In this document: in pieces, positions 1-6,364 of the stretch
Numbering within the stretch: the first letter of the stretch is position 1
Layout: each line of letters opens with the position of its first letter
NCBI RefSeq assembly: GCF_016862955.1
Contig: NZ_BONY01000096.1
Coordinates: 1-33,688, forward strand
DNA from: Rhizocola hellebori
Lineage (GTDB): Bacteria > Actinomycetota > Actinomycetes > Mycobacteriales > Micromonosporaceae
Length of the DNA: 33,688 bases
Direction: 5' to 3'
The notes under the pieces: model-generated
Database searches by the model: none
Seen by the model: the letters and a program-made list of their open reading frames with translations, nothing else
What the model was told of the DNA's origin: nothing
Program-made: the position numbers and the translations under genes

Positions 1-1
1 T

Positions 2-793
2 GTGGGGGCGGTGGGGGTGGGCGGTGTGGGGGTGCGGGGGGATTGGTGGCGGTGGGGGGTGGCGGTGGGGGTGGGGGTGGTGTTGGTGGTGCCGTTGGGG
101 TTGCTGGGATTGCGCCAGAGCGGGCAGGTCGGCTGGATTGATGCGGGCTGGGGCAGCCTTGGTGCGCTGCCGGTGAGTTTGGCGCGATCCGCTGCGGTGG
201 CTGGGGTGTTGGGTGCGCTGGCGGTGCTGGGGGTGCTGGCGGCCGGCCGGGTGGATCGGGTGTGGGCTCTGCTGGTGGTGTGGGCGGTCGCGCCGCCGCT
301 GGTGGTTTTCGTGGTGGCGCCGCAATTTTTCTACTACCGGTACCTGCTTTTCACGCTTCCGGCGTGGGTTGTGCTTGCGGCGCTGGGCGCATACGCGGCG
401 GTGCGGGCGCTCAGTGTGCGGCGGCAGGCGGTGGTGGCGGTGGCGCTGTGTGTGGCCGTGCTGGTGTTGGGGGCTCGCGACCAGGTGGCGGTGCGCAGGT
501 CGCCGTTGGCCGGGGACCAGGACTATCGGGGGGCTGCCGGGTATGTCTCCGCGCACATGAGCGCCGGGGATTCGGTTTACTTTGCCGGGTACCCAGATAA
601 GCGGGAACAGTTCGGATTCGCCTATGAGATGCGGGCCGGGCCGACGCTGGCGGTGTGCAAAGAGCTGGCGGCATGCACCGGCCGGGTCTGGCTCGTGACC
701 AAAGCCTCCGGCGCGCCGGTCGCGGCCGGGTTCACCCAGCTGGATGCGCGGGCGTTTCAGGGCATCCAGCTGCGTCTGCTGACACGGGATTAG
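2..793 (+). CDS. C-terminal part of a polytopic membrane protein, probably GT-C (GT39-like) glycosyltransferase
   Basis: The reading frame is open at the left edge of the window, so only the last ~263 residues are seen and the true start lies upstream. The fragment has several hydrophobic segments (about residues 15-40, 60-80, 88-108, 112-133 and 140-160), then a ~100-residue soluble tail beginning with the motif DQDYRGAAGYV. A tail of the type D-Y-R-G-A-A-x-Y-V after the last membrane helix is common in actinobacterial mannosyltransferase/GT39-like proteins, which use polyprenyl-linked sugars at the outer face of the membrane; this assignment is inference. Codon usage is strikingly G-rich (GTG, GGG, GCG), especially in the first 80 bases. 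Its stop codon overlaps the stop codon of the convergent methyltransferase by four bases. Confidence 0.65.
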   Translation: MGAVGVGGVGVRGDWWRWGVAVGVGVVLVVPLGLLGLRQSGQVGWIDAGWGSLGALPVSLARSAAVAGVLGALAVLGVLAAGRVDRVWALLVVWAVAPPLVVFVVAPQFFYYRYLLFTLPAWVVLAALGAYAAVRALSVRRQAVVAVALCVAVLVLGARDQVAVRRSPLAGDQDYRGAAGYVSAHMSAGDSVYFAGYPDKREQFGFAYEMRAGPTLAVCKELAACTGRVWLVTKASGAPVAAGFTQLDARAFQGIQLRLLTRD

Positions 794-1617
794 GGCTTGC
801 GGGCCACGCCCACATAGCCGGAGATGTCGCCGTTGGACAGGGGTGAGTCGGCGAGCTCAGGGTGCCAGTCGTTGGCCAGCACGAGACCGGGGTCGGTCAC
901 GTCGAAGTCGCCGAAGAAGGCGTTGACCTCGGCGTGCGGCCGGAAGTACATCGGAGAGCCGGTGCGCGCGTAAAGGGCGGTGACCCTTTCCGCGGCCTCG
1001 GGCGCCAGGTCACCGCTGGCGTGGGACAGGCCAAGGTAACTGCCCGGCGCCAGCCGGTCGCGGTATCCCTTCATCATCGCGGACGCGTCGTCCTGCCCGC
1101 CTATGAAATGCAGCAACATCATGCACAGCAGGCCGACCGGCTTGTCCAGGTCGATCTGCCAGCGCAGGTCGCGATGGTCGAGCACCTGGTCGGGTTGGCG
1201 TACGTCGAGCTGGATCACCGTGGCGGCCGGGTTGCCGACGAGCATCAGGCGGCTGTGCAGCACAGCGGTCGGGTCGACGTCGACGTAGACCACTCGTGAG
1301 TCGGCCGCTTCGGATTGGGCGATCTCGTGGACGTTGCCCACGGTGGGCAGGCCCGACCCGAGGTCGATGAATTGGCGGATGCCTTGGCGCACCATGTAGC
1401 GCACCGCACGCCTCAGGAACGCCCTGTTCTGCTGGAGGATCGTGGGGAGCAGTGGATAGGCTCCCAGGACGCGCTGGGCCATCTCCCGGTCGGCGGGGAA
1501 GTTGTGCAGCCCGCCCAGGTAATAGTCGTACATTCGGGCGGCGTTGGGCACGTCGGTGTCCACGCCATCTTGGCCCCAGTCTTCGGCTCGCACGCGTGAA
1601 TCGTGATTGATGGGCAA
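790..1617 (-). CDS. SAM-dependent methyltransferase of the PF04672 (DUF574) family
   Basis: This 275-residue protein has the hallmarks of the actinobacterial S-adenosyl-methyltransferase family PF04672. These are an N-terminal PNAARMYDYYLGG segment, then a QFIDLGSGLPT motif I (about residue 84), VVYVDVDPTAV as the acidic motif II, and GLLCMMLLHFI later. Members are abundant in Streptomyces, Frankia and Pseudonocardiaceae; their substrates are mostly unknown. The start is TTG at 1617, because an in-frame TGA lies two codons upstream and the conserved DTDVPNAARMYDYYLGG block begins only ~20 residues in. No clear Shine-Dalgarno is visible. It is divergent from the GT2/TagF-like gene (39 bp apart) and convergent with the membrane protein, with overlapping stops. 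The family is confident; the substrate is unknown. Confidence 0.88.
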   Translation of the reverse strand: MPINHDSRVRAEDWGQDGVDTDVPNAARMYDYYLGGLHNFPADREMAQRVLGAYPLLPTILQQNRAFLRRAVRYMVRQGIRQFIDLGSGLPTVGNVHEIAQSEAADSRVVYVDVDPTAVLHSRLMLVGNPAATVIQLDVRQPDQVLDHRDLRWQIDLDKPVGLLCMMLLHFIGGQDDASAMMKGYRDRLAPGSYLGLSHASGDLAPEAAERVTALYARTGSPMYFRPHAEVNAFFGDFDVTDPGLVLANDWHPELADSPLSNGDISGYVGVARKP

Positions 1618-1656
1618 CTGTCAGTCAAGGAGGCTAATGTGAGCTAGCCTCAGAAA

Positions 1657-3612
1657 GTGCCACTGATCAGCATTGTCGTGCCGATCTATGGGGTCGAGCC
1701 CTACTTGCGACCCTGCCTTGATTCGATTTTGGCGCAAGGCTTCACCGACTTTGAGCTCATCGCGGTGGACGACTCTTCGCCCGACCACTGCGGCGAGATC
1801 ATCGACGAATACGCTGCCGCCGACCGTCGTGTCCGGCCGCTTCACCTGGAAGCCAACGTCGGGCTCGGCCTGGCCCGCAACGCAGGCTTCGAACTCGCGC
1901 GCGGTGACTACACCTGGTTCGTCGACAGTGATGACTGGCTTGCCCAGGGCGCGCTGAGCGCGATCGCGCAGCGGCTCGCGGCGACCCGCCCCGATGTGCT
2001 GATGGTCGACTACGCGCGCGCCCACCTCGATGGCAGTACCAAACGCAACCGCAAGAGTCACCTGTTCACCGACGCGCCGGCTGCCCCCTTCCGCATCGAG
2101 GACTATCCCAAGCTGCTGGAGAACTACGGCGTGGCCTGGAACAAGCTGGTGCGCACCGACTTTCTGCGGCAGGCCCGGATTCCATTCCCGCCCGGCTGGT
2201 ACGAGGACGTCCCCTTCACCTACCCCGTGCTGGCCAAGGCGAACTCCATCGCCGTGCTGGACCAGATCTGCGTCTACTACCGGCAGAGGCGCAGGGGCAG
2301 CATTCTGGGCACGTGCAGCGCTCGCCACATCGAGCTGTTCGACCAGTACGAGCTCGCCCTGTCCCGTCTCGAAGAGGGAACGGTCAAGGACTATCTGCGG
2401 CCCTTCGCGGTCGACCACGGCGTGCTGGTGCTCAACGCCAAGGGCCGGTTGCCGGGATCGGCCCGGCGGGTCTTCTTCCGCCGGCTGGCCGAGTTCAAGC
2501 TCCAGCACGGGGTGCGGACAACCCGTTGGAAGCAAAGGTTTCTGTTCGCGGGTGGCTGGCGCTGGTACCCACAAATCAAAAAAGTCGTCAAAGCACGCCC
2601 CCGCACCGGGGCTCTGCGGCGCAAGCTGCGGCGGTTGCCAGGTCTGCTCTACTACCGCTGGCAGCGCCGGCTCCCGCTGGAAAACCTTGCCGTGTATAGC
2701 AGTTACTGGGGCCGCGCCTACGAGTGCAACCCGGCCGCCATTCACGCCAAGGCGCAGGAGCTCGTGCCCGGGGTGAGGTCGGTCTGGGTGGTGCGGCCAG
2801 ATCAGGTGGCCCGAATGCCCGCGGGCGTGGAGCACGTGGTCAGGGGCAGCTTCGCCTACTACCGGGTTATGGCCAGAGCAAAATGGTTCATCTACAACGA
2901 CGGCCTGGAGGGCGAGATAGTCAAGCGCCCCGGCACCATCCATCTGCAGACCCACCATGGCACGCCGCTGAAGCACATGGGCGTGGACGAGCCGGGCATC
3001 AACGTGGAGAAGCTGCTGAAGCGTTGCGACCGTTGGGATTTCAACCTCTCGTCGAACAAGTACTCGACCGAGACCTGGGAGCGGGCCTACCCGTGCCGGT
3101 TCGAAACTCTCGAATATGGCGCGCCGCGAAACGACGTGCTTGTCAACGCTCCCACCTCCGGGCAGGGCATAGTTCTTTACGCGCCAACGTTCCGGCGCGG
3201 GCTGCGGCCGCCGGTCATCCACGGCGTCAACGTGGTCGTGAAGCACCACTACTTCGACGAGAAGATCCCGCAGCCGTCGATCACCGCGCTGATGCTCTCT
3301 GCGGACGTGCTCATCACCGACTATTCCTCGGTCATGTTCGACTTCGCGTTGCTGGACCGGCCGATCGTCATCTACGCCCCCGACTGGGAACACTATGTGC
3401 GGACCCGCGGTGTCTACTTCGATCTGCTGAAGGAACCGCCGGGTCTGGTCACCACGACCGAGGAGGAGCTGCAGCGCGGCTTCGACTCCGGTGAGGTGTG
3501 GGCCTACGACGAGCGCCGCCGGGCCTTCCGGGAGCGCTTCTGCCAGTTCGATGACGGCAAAGCCGCCGAACGCGTGGTACGCCGGATCTTCCTCGGGGAG
3601 AAGCCATGGTGA
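1657..3612 (+). CDS. Bifunctional GT2 glycosyltransferase / CDP-glycerol glycerophosphotransferase (TagF-like) fusion
   Basis: This 651-residue protein contains two catalytic modules. Residues 1 to ~230 are a family 2 glycosyltransferase: SIVVPIYGVEPYL at the start, AVDDSSPD for nucleotide binding and the DSDDW metal-binding motif at 90-94. After a basic linker (~260-330), residues ~340-645 resemble the CDP-glycerol:poly(glycerophosphate) transferase domain (PF04464), with HHGTP at 433-437 and DYSSVMFDF from residue 555. Family members polymerise polyol-phosphate chains of wall teichoic acids or capsules on the cytoplasmic face. The GTG start at 1657 is 23 bases after AAGGAGG (1627-1633), which is long; no better in-frame start exists because both nearer ATG and GTG codons run into stops. 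The stop overlaps the downstream cytidylyltransferase-like gene as ATGGTGA, indicating coupling. The polymer made is inferred to be a teichoic-acid-like glycopolymer; the donor is not determined. Confidence 0.88.
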   Translation: MPLISIVVPIYGVEPYLRPCLDSILAQGFTDFELIAVDDSSPDHCGEIIDEYAAADRRVRPLHLEANVGLGLARNAGFELARGDYTWFVDSDDWLAQGALSAIAQRLAATRPDVLMVDYARAHLDGSTKRNRKSHLFTDAPAAPFRIEDYPKLLENYGVAWNKLVRTDFLRQARIPFPPGWYEDVPFTYPVLAKANSIAVLDQICVYYRQRRRGSILGTCSARHIELFDQYELALSRLEEGTVKDYLRPFAVDHGVLVLNAKGRLPGSARRVFFRRLAEFKLQHGVRTTRWKQRFLFAGGWRWYPQIKKVVKARPRTGALRRKLRRLPGLLYYRWQRRLPLENLAVYSSYWGRAYECNPAAIHAKAQELVPGVRSVWVVRPDQVARMPAGVEHVVRGSFAYYRVMARAKWFIYNDGLEGEIVKRPGTIHLQTHHGTPLKHMGVDEPGINVEKLLKRCDRWDFNLSSNKYSTETWERAYPCRFETLEYGAPRNDVLVNAPTSGQGIVLYAPTFRRGLRPPVIHGVNVVVKHHYFDEKIPQPSITALMLSADVLITDYSSVMFDFALLDRPIVIYAPDWEHYVRTRGVYFDLLKEPPGLVTTTEEELQRGFDSGEVWAYDERRRAFRERFCQFDDGKAAERVVRRIFLGEKPW

Positions 3613-4295
3613 ACGCGGTGATCCTCGCGGCCGGTCTGGGTACCAGGCTGGGCCGGCCCCACCCCAAACCGCTTACGCGTCTGGCTGACGGTCGCACCAT
3701 CCTGCGCCGGCAGCTGGATCAGCTGACCGCGGCCTTTGGATCTGACTTGCGTACCACCGTAGTGGTCGGCTTCAAACTGGAGATGATCCTGGAGGCCGCC
3801 GGATCGGAGGCGTCCTTTGTGTATAACGAGATCTTCGATCAGACCAACACCTCCAAGAGCCTGTTGCGGGCACTGCGGCTGGCGCCTGAGGGCGGAGTGC
3901 TCTGGCTCAACGGGGACGTGGTGTTCACCCATGGACTGCTGGCGGCGTTGCGCCTCGACGGATCCTTTGTCGCCGTCAACACCGACCATGTCGGAGACGA
4001 GGAGGTCAAGTACACCGTCGACGGCGACGGCTTCATCAAGGACCTCTCCAAACAGGTTGAGCCCGGACTCGCTCGCGGGGAAGCCGTTGGAATCAACTAT
4101 GTGTGTATGGCCGACCGGGCTGTTCTAGTCCAACATCTGGAGCAGTGCGCGGACGACGATTATTTCGAGCGCGGCATTGAAACAGCTATCGCCGAATCTG
4201 GGCTACGGTTTTCGGCCCTCGATATCTCACCGTTCGGTTGTGTCGAGGTGGACTTTCTGCCGGATCTCGCGCGAGCGAACCTTCTCACTGCGTAA
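3606..4295 (+). CDS. NTP-transferase domain protein (LicC-like / sugar-phosphate nucleotidyltransferase)
   Basis: This 229-residue protein begins with the classical nucleotidyltransferase signature AVILAAGLGTRLG followed by HPKPL, whose lysine usually contacts the nucleotide phosphates. A second motif, WLNGDVVF, carries a likely metal-binding aspartate at residue 104. The size and the short N-terminal motif resemble LicC-type phosphocholine cytidylyltransferases and other small CDP-activating enzymes rather than full-length RmlA or GlmU. The gene overlaps the TagF-like gene by seven bases, so the two are probably co-translated. A reasonable inference is that it supplies a CDP- or NDP-activated building block (choline, polyol or sugar) for the polymer made by that fusion. 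The exact nucleotide and substrate cannot be read from sequence alone. Confidence 0.85.
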   Translation: MVNAVILAAGLGTRLGRPHPKPLTRLADGRTILRRQLDQLTAAFGSDLRTTVVVGFKLEMILEAAGSEASFVYNEIFDQTNTSKSLLRALRLAPEGGVLWLNGDVVFTHGLLAALRLDGSFVAVNTDHVGDEEVKYTVDGDGFIKDLSKQVEPGLARGEAVGINYVCMADRAVLVQHLEQCADDDYFERGIETAIAESGLRFSALDISPFGCVEVDFLPDLARANLLTA

Positions 4296-4369
4296 CACCC
4301 CGGCTACTCGTTCAACATGGCACGTTCACCCGATTGGCAGGTTTACGTATCACTGTTCAAGGTTGGACA

Positions 4370-5680
4370 GTGACTACGGTATCGCTCAAGGACGTCACCA
4401 AGGTTTTCCCCGACGGGACGGTCGCGGTCGACAACGTCAGCCTGGATGTGGCTGATGGTGAGTTCATGGTCTTGCTAGGACCTTCCGGGTGCGGGAAATC
4501 CACGGTGTTGCGCATGGTCGCCGGTCTTGAGGACCCGACCAACGGTGCGGTGATCCTTGATGGGAGGCTCGCCAACGAGTTGCCTCCACGCGATCGTGGC
4601 ATCGCCATGGTCTTTCAAGACTTTGCGCTTTACCCCCATATGACGGTTGGTGAGAATATCGGGTTCCCGTTGCGGCTGTCGGGGGTGGAGCCGACGCCGC
4701 GCCAGGAGCGGGTGGCCGATGTGGCCAGCGCGCTTGGCATCGGCGATGTGCTCGGCCGTAGACCTAGTCAGCTTTCGGGTGGTCAGCGCCAGCGCGTCGC
4801 GATGGGCCGTGCCATCGTGCGCCGCCCCGGCCTGTTCCTCATGGACGAGCCTCTATCCAACTTGGACAGTGGGCTGCGCGCCGAGTTGCGTGCCGAGATC
4901 TCCGGGCTCGTCCGGGAGCTTGGCGTGTCGACCATCTACGTCACCCACGATCAGGCTGAGGCGCTCACCATGGCCGACCGGGTGGCCATCATGCGCAAGG
5001 GCGTGCTGCAGGACGTGGGGACGCCGACTCAGGTCTACGGAAAACCGGCGACCCTCTACGTGGCGGCGTTCCTGGGCAGCCCGCGGATGAACCTGCTCGA
5101 AGCATCGGTCTATGTCCACCTTGACCGCTACGTGCAGCTGAACCTGGGCGACCAGTCGCTGTACCTGCAATGGAACGACATCCGGGCGCGGGCTGTCTCC
5201 CACTTCCACGGCGAGCGCATCGTCATCGGCGTGCGCGCCGAGGCGCTGACCCCGGTCGGGCCGGACCACCCCGGCGATGTGCTGCACGGGCGCATTCGAT
5301 ACCTGGAGCACCACGGCCACGAGTCGCTGGCCTTCGTCGACATCGGCGCCAACGCGGTCGTGGTCGACGAGGTCGGCCGAGGCTCGACCGAGGACAATGC
5401 CGAGCCCAACCGGCTGCGCCGGTTCGGCAGCGTGGTCAACCGGCTCAAGGGGCGCACAGCCAACGCGGCCAACACCGCCGTGGCCGAGCGGCCTTCGCAG
5501 CAGCGCGAGAGCGTGCTTTCCGACCCGGGCCGCCACCACCGCCGCGCCGCCGAGCTGGCCGTGCGTCTTGCCCCCTACCCGCAGGTGGGGTCGGGTCATC
5601 CGCTGGCGGTCTCGGTACGCATGGACGCGCTGCACTTCTTCGATGACCGCGGCGATCGCATCGATGTGGGGTGGCGCTAG
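4370..5680 (+). CDS. Orphan ABC transporter ATPase, UgpC/MsmK/SugC (carbohydrate importer) type
   Basis: This 436-residue protein is an ABC ATPase of the carbohydrate-uptake (CUT1) class. It has Walker A GPSGCGKST at 37-45, a Q-loop in MVFQDFALYPHMT, the signature LSGGQ at 135-139, Walker B with MDEP at 158-161, and a switch histidine in YVTHDQ. A regulatory TOBE/MOBE-like C-terminal region follows, as in MalK and UgpC. I chose GTG at 4370 over longer in-frame starts because the protein then opens with TTVSLKDVTKVFPDG, the family's normal beginning. No permease or binding-protein gene lies nearby, so it probably energises one or more importers encoded elsewhere, as known for MsiK/SugC-like shared ATPases. 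Unusual feature: a basic, low-complexity stretch of ~60 residues (about 332-395) interrupts the C-terminal regulatory region. Confidence 0.9.
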   Translation: MTTVSLKDVTKVFPDGTVAVDNVSLDVADGEFMVLLGPSGCGKSTVLRMVAGLEDPTNGAVILDGRLANELPPRDRGIAMVFQDFALYPHMTVGENIGFPLRLSGVEPTPRQERVADVASALGIGDVLGRRPSQLSGGQRQRVAMGRAIVRRPGLFLMDEPLSNLDSGLRAELRAEISGLVRELGVSTIYVTHDQAEALTMADRVAIMRKGVLQDVGTPTQVYGKPATLYVAAFLGSPRMNLLEASVYVHLDRYVQLNLGDQSLYLQWNDIRARAVSHFHGERIVIGVRAEALTPVGPDHPGDVLHGRIRYLEHHGHESLAFVDIGANAVVVDEVGRGSTEDNAEPNRLRRFGSVVNRLKGRTANAANTAVAERPSQQRESVLSDPGRHHRRAAELAVRLAPYPQVGSGHPLAVSVRMDALHFFDDRGDRIDVGWR

Positions 5681-5683
5681 ATA

Positions 5684-5697
5684 TTACTGGCGAGTAA
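5684..5697. promoter_or_regulatory. Palindromic operator candidate TTACT-GGCG-AGTAA
   Basis: The sequence TTACTGGCGAGTAA has perfect 5-bp arms around a GGCG centre. It lies between the stop of the ABC ATPase (5680) and the ATG of the hotdog-fold protein (5707), only 10 bases before that start. Dyads of this size and shape are typical of TetR-family operators, so it is a plausible autoregulatory or fatty-acid-responsive site controlling the thioesterase-like gene. The regulator is not encoded nearby; that role is inference. Confidence 0.5.
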
Positions 5698-5706
5698 CCT
5701 CTGGCC

Positions 5707-6135
5707 ATGACACCACTTTTGGATGCCGTACCCTTCGCGCGCACGCTCGGTATCGCCTTCACCTCGGTGACACCCACTTCTGCCGTTGCCGTGCTCGCCG
5801 ATGACCCGCGCCTGCACAACCATGTCGGCGGCCCGCACGCGGGCGCGCTCTTCAGCCTGGCCGAGACCGCGTCAGGCGCCATCGTCCTGGCCGCTTTCGG
5901 CGCTGTCCTCGACCGGTGTGTGCCGCTCGCGGTGCGGGCCGGTATCGGGTACCAGAAGCTCGCCCTGGGCACCGTGACCGCCCACGCCACCCTTGCCCGC
6001 CCGGCCGAGGAAGTCATCGCCGAGCTCGACGCGGGCACCCGCCCCGAGTTCGATGTCTTGATCAAACTGGAGAACGCTGAAGGCGTACAAACCGCCGAGA
6101 TGACCGTCACGTGGACGCTGCGCCCAAATCGCTGA
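5707..6135 (+). CDS. Hotdog-fold protein, DUF4442/PaaI-like thioesterase
   Basis: This 142-residue protein has the size and pattern of single-domain hotdog proteins: a short amphipathic N-terminus, the HNHVGGPHAGALFSLAETA segment (about 37-55) that forms the central helix with the substrate pocket in PaaI/DUF4442 proteins, then alternating strands ending in AEMTVTWTL. Such proteins usually hydrolyse acyl-CoA or acyl-ACP thioesters, but DUF4442 members are poorly characterised and the catalytic residue is not obvious here. ATG at 5707 is preceded by only 26 bases containing the TTACT-GGCG-AGTAA dyad, which suggests repression by an acyl-CoA-responsive regulator. It ends 37 bases before the tRNA gene. 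Fold confidence is high; the substrate is unknown. Confidence 0.8.
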   Translation: MTPLLDAVPFARTLGIAFTSVTPTSAVAVLADDPRLHNHVGGPHAGALFSLAETASGAIVLAAFGAVLDRCVPLAVRAGIGYQKLALGTVTAHATLARPAEEVIAELDAGTRPEFDVLIKLENAEGVQTAEMTVTWTLRPNR

Positions 6136-6163
6136 CAACCCGGCCGGGGTGAGGTTGTATCCT
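6132..6163 (+). promoter_or_regulatory. Putative promoter of the tRNA-Arg gene
   Basis: A TATCCT hexamer at 6158-6163 fits the actinobacterial -10 pattern TANNNT and lies 10 bases before the tRNA. CTGACA at 6132-6137 resembles a -35 box, but the spacing of 20 bases is longer than usual, so the -35 assignment is weak. It overlaps the stop codon of the upstream hotdog gene. Confidence 0.35.
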
Positions 6164-6172
6164 CTACCGGTT

Positions 6173-6245
6173 GGCCTCGTAGCTCAGGGGATAGAGCGTC
6201 GGTTTCCTAAACCGTGCGTCGCAGGTTCGAATCCTGCCGGGGCCA
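6173..6245 (+). tRNA. tRNA-Arg (anticodon CCU)
   Basis: A complete cloverleaf can be folded by eye. The acceptor stem GGCCTCG pairs with CGGGGCC (one G-T wobble), followed by a D-arm GCTC/GAGC. The anticodon arm CGGT/ACCG has loop TTCCTAA, with anticodon CCT reading AGG (Arg). The T-arm is GCAGG-TTCGAAT-CCTGC and the discriminator is A. The outermost anticodon-stem pair would be T-T, so that stem is effectively 4 bp. The 3' CCA is not encoded (A is followed by CCG). tRNA-Arg(CCU) is a common integration site for mobile elements, and the glycan locus starts immediately downstream. Confidence 0.95.
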
Positions 6246-6251
6246 CCGCAA

Positions 6252-6282
6252 GCCGGGCTGGATCTTCATGATCCGGCCCGGC
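6252..6282 (+). terminator. Strong hairpin terminator downstream of tRNA-Arg
   Basis: A 13-bp stem (6252-6264 with 6270-6282, a single T-G wobble) closes a five-base loop TTCAT. The stem contains GCCGGGC and GATC blocks and is very GC-rich. The following sequence GTCCTTATGT has only a weak T-run, which is usual for actinobacterial terminators. Its position seven bases after the tRNA supports a terminator role. Confidence 0.75.
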
Positions 6283-6364
6283 GTCCTTATGTCCGAGGAT
6301 TTGTCAGATTCACGTTCATGGTTGATGATTGCCAACCAATGTCCTTGGCATCCGGAGCGGCGAG

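Noticed and set aside
1621-3393. A 590-codon open frame antisense to the GT2/TagF-like gene
   Set aside because: It mirrors the coding strand's high-GC third positions, has no recognisable domain, and the plus-strand protein shows clear catalytic motifs.
4238-4369. Extension of the ABC ATPase to an upstream start
   Set aside because: The added residues overlap the nucleotidyltransferase end in another frame and are unlike ABC ATPase N-termini; the family starts at the chosen GTG.
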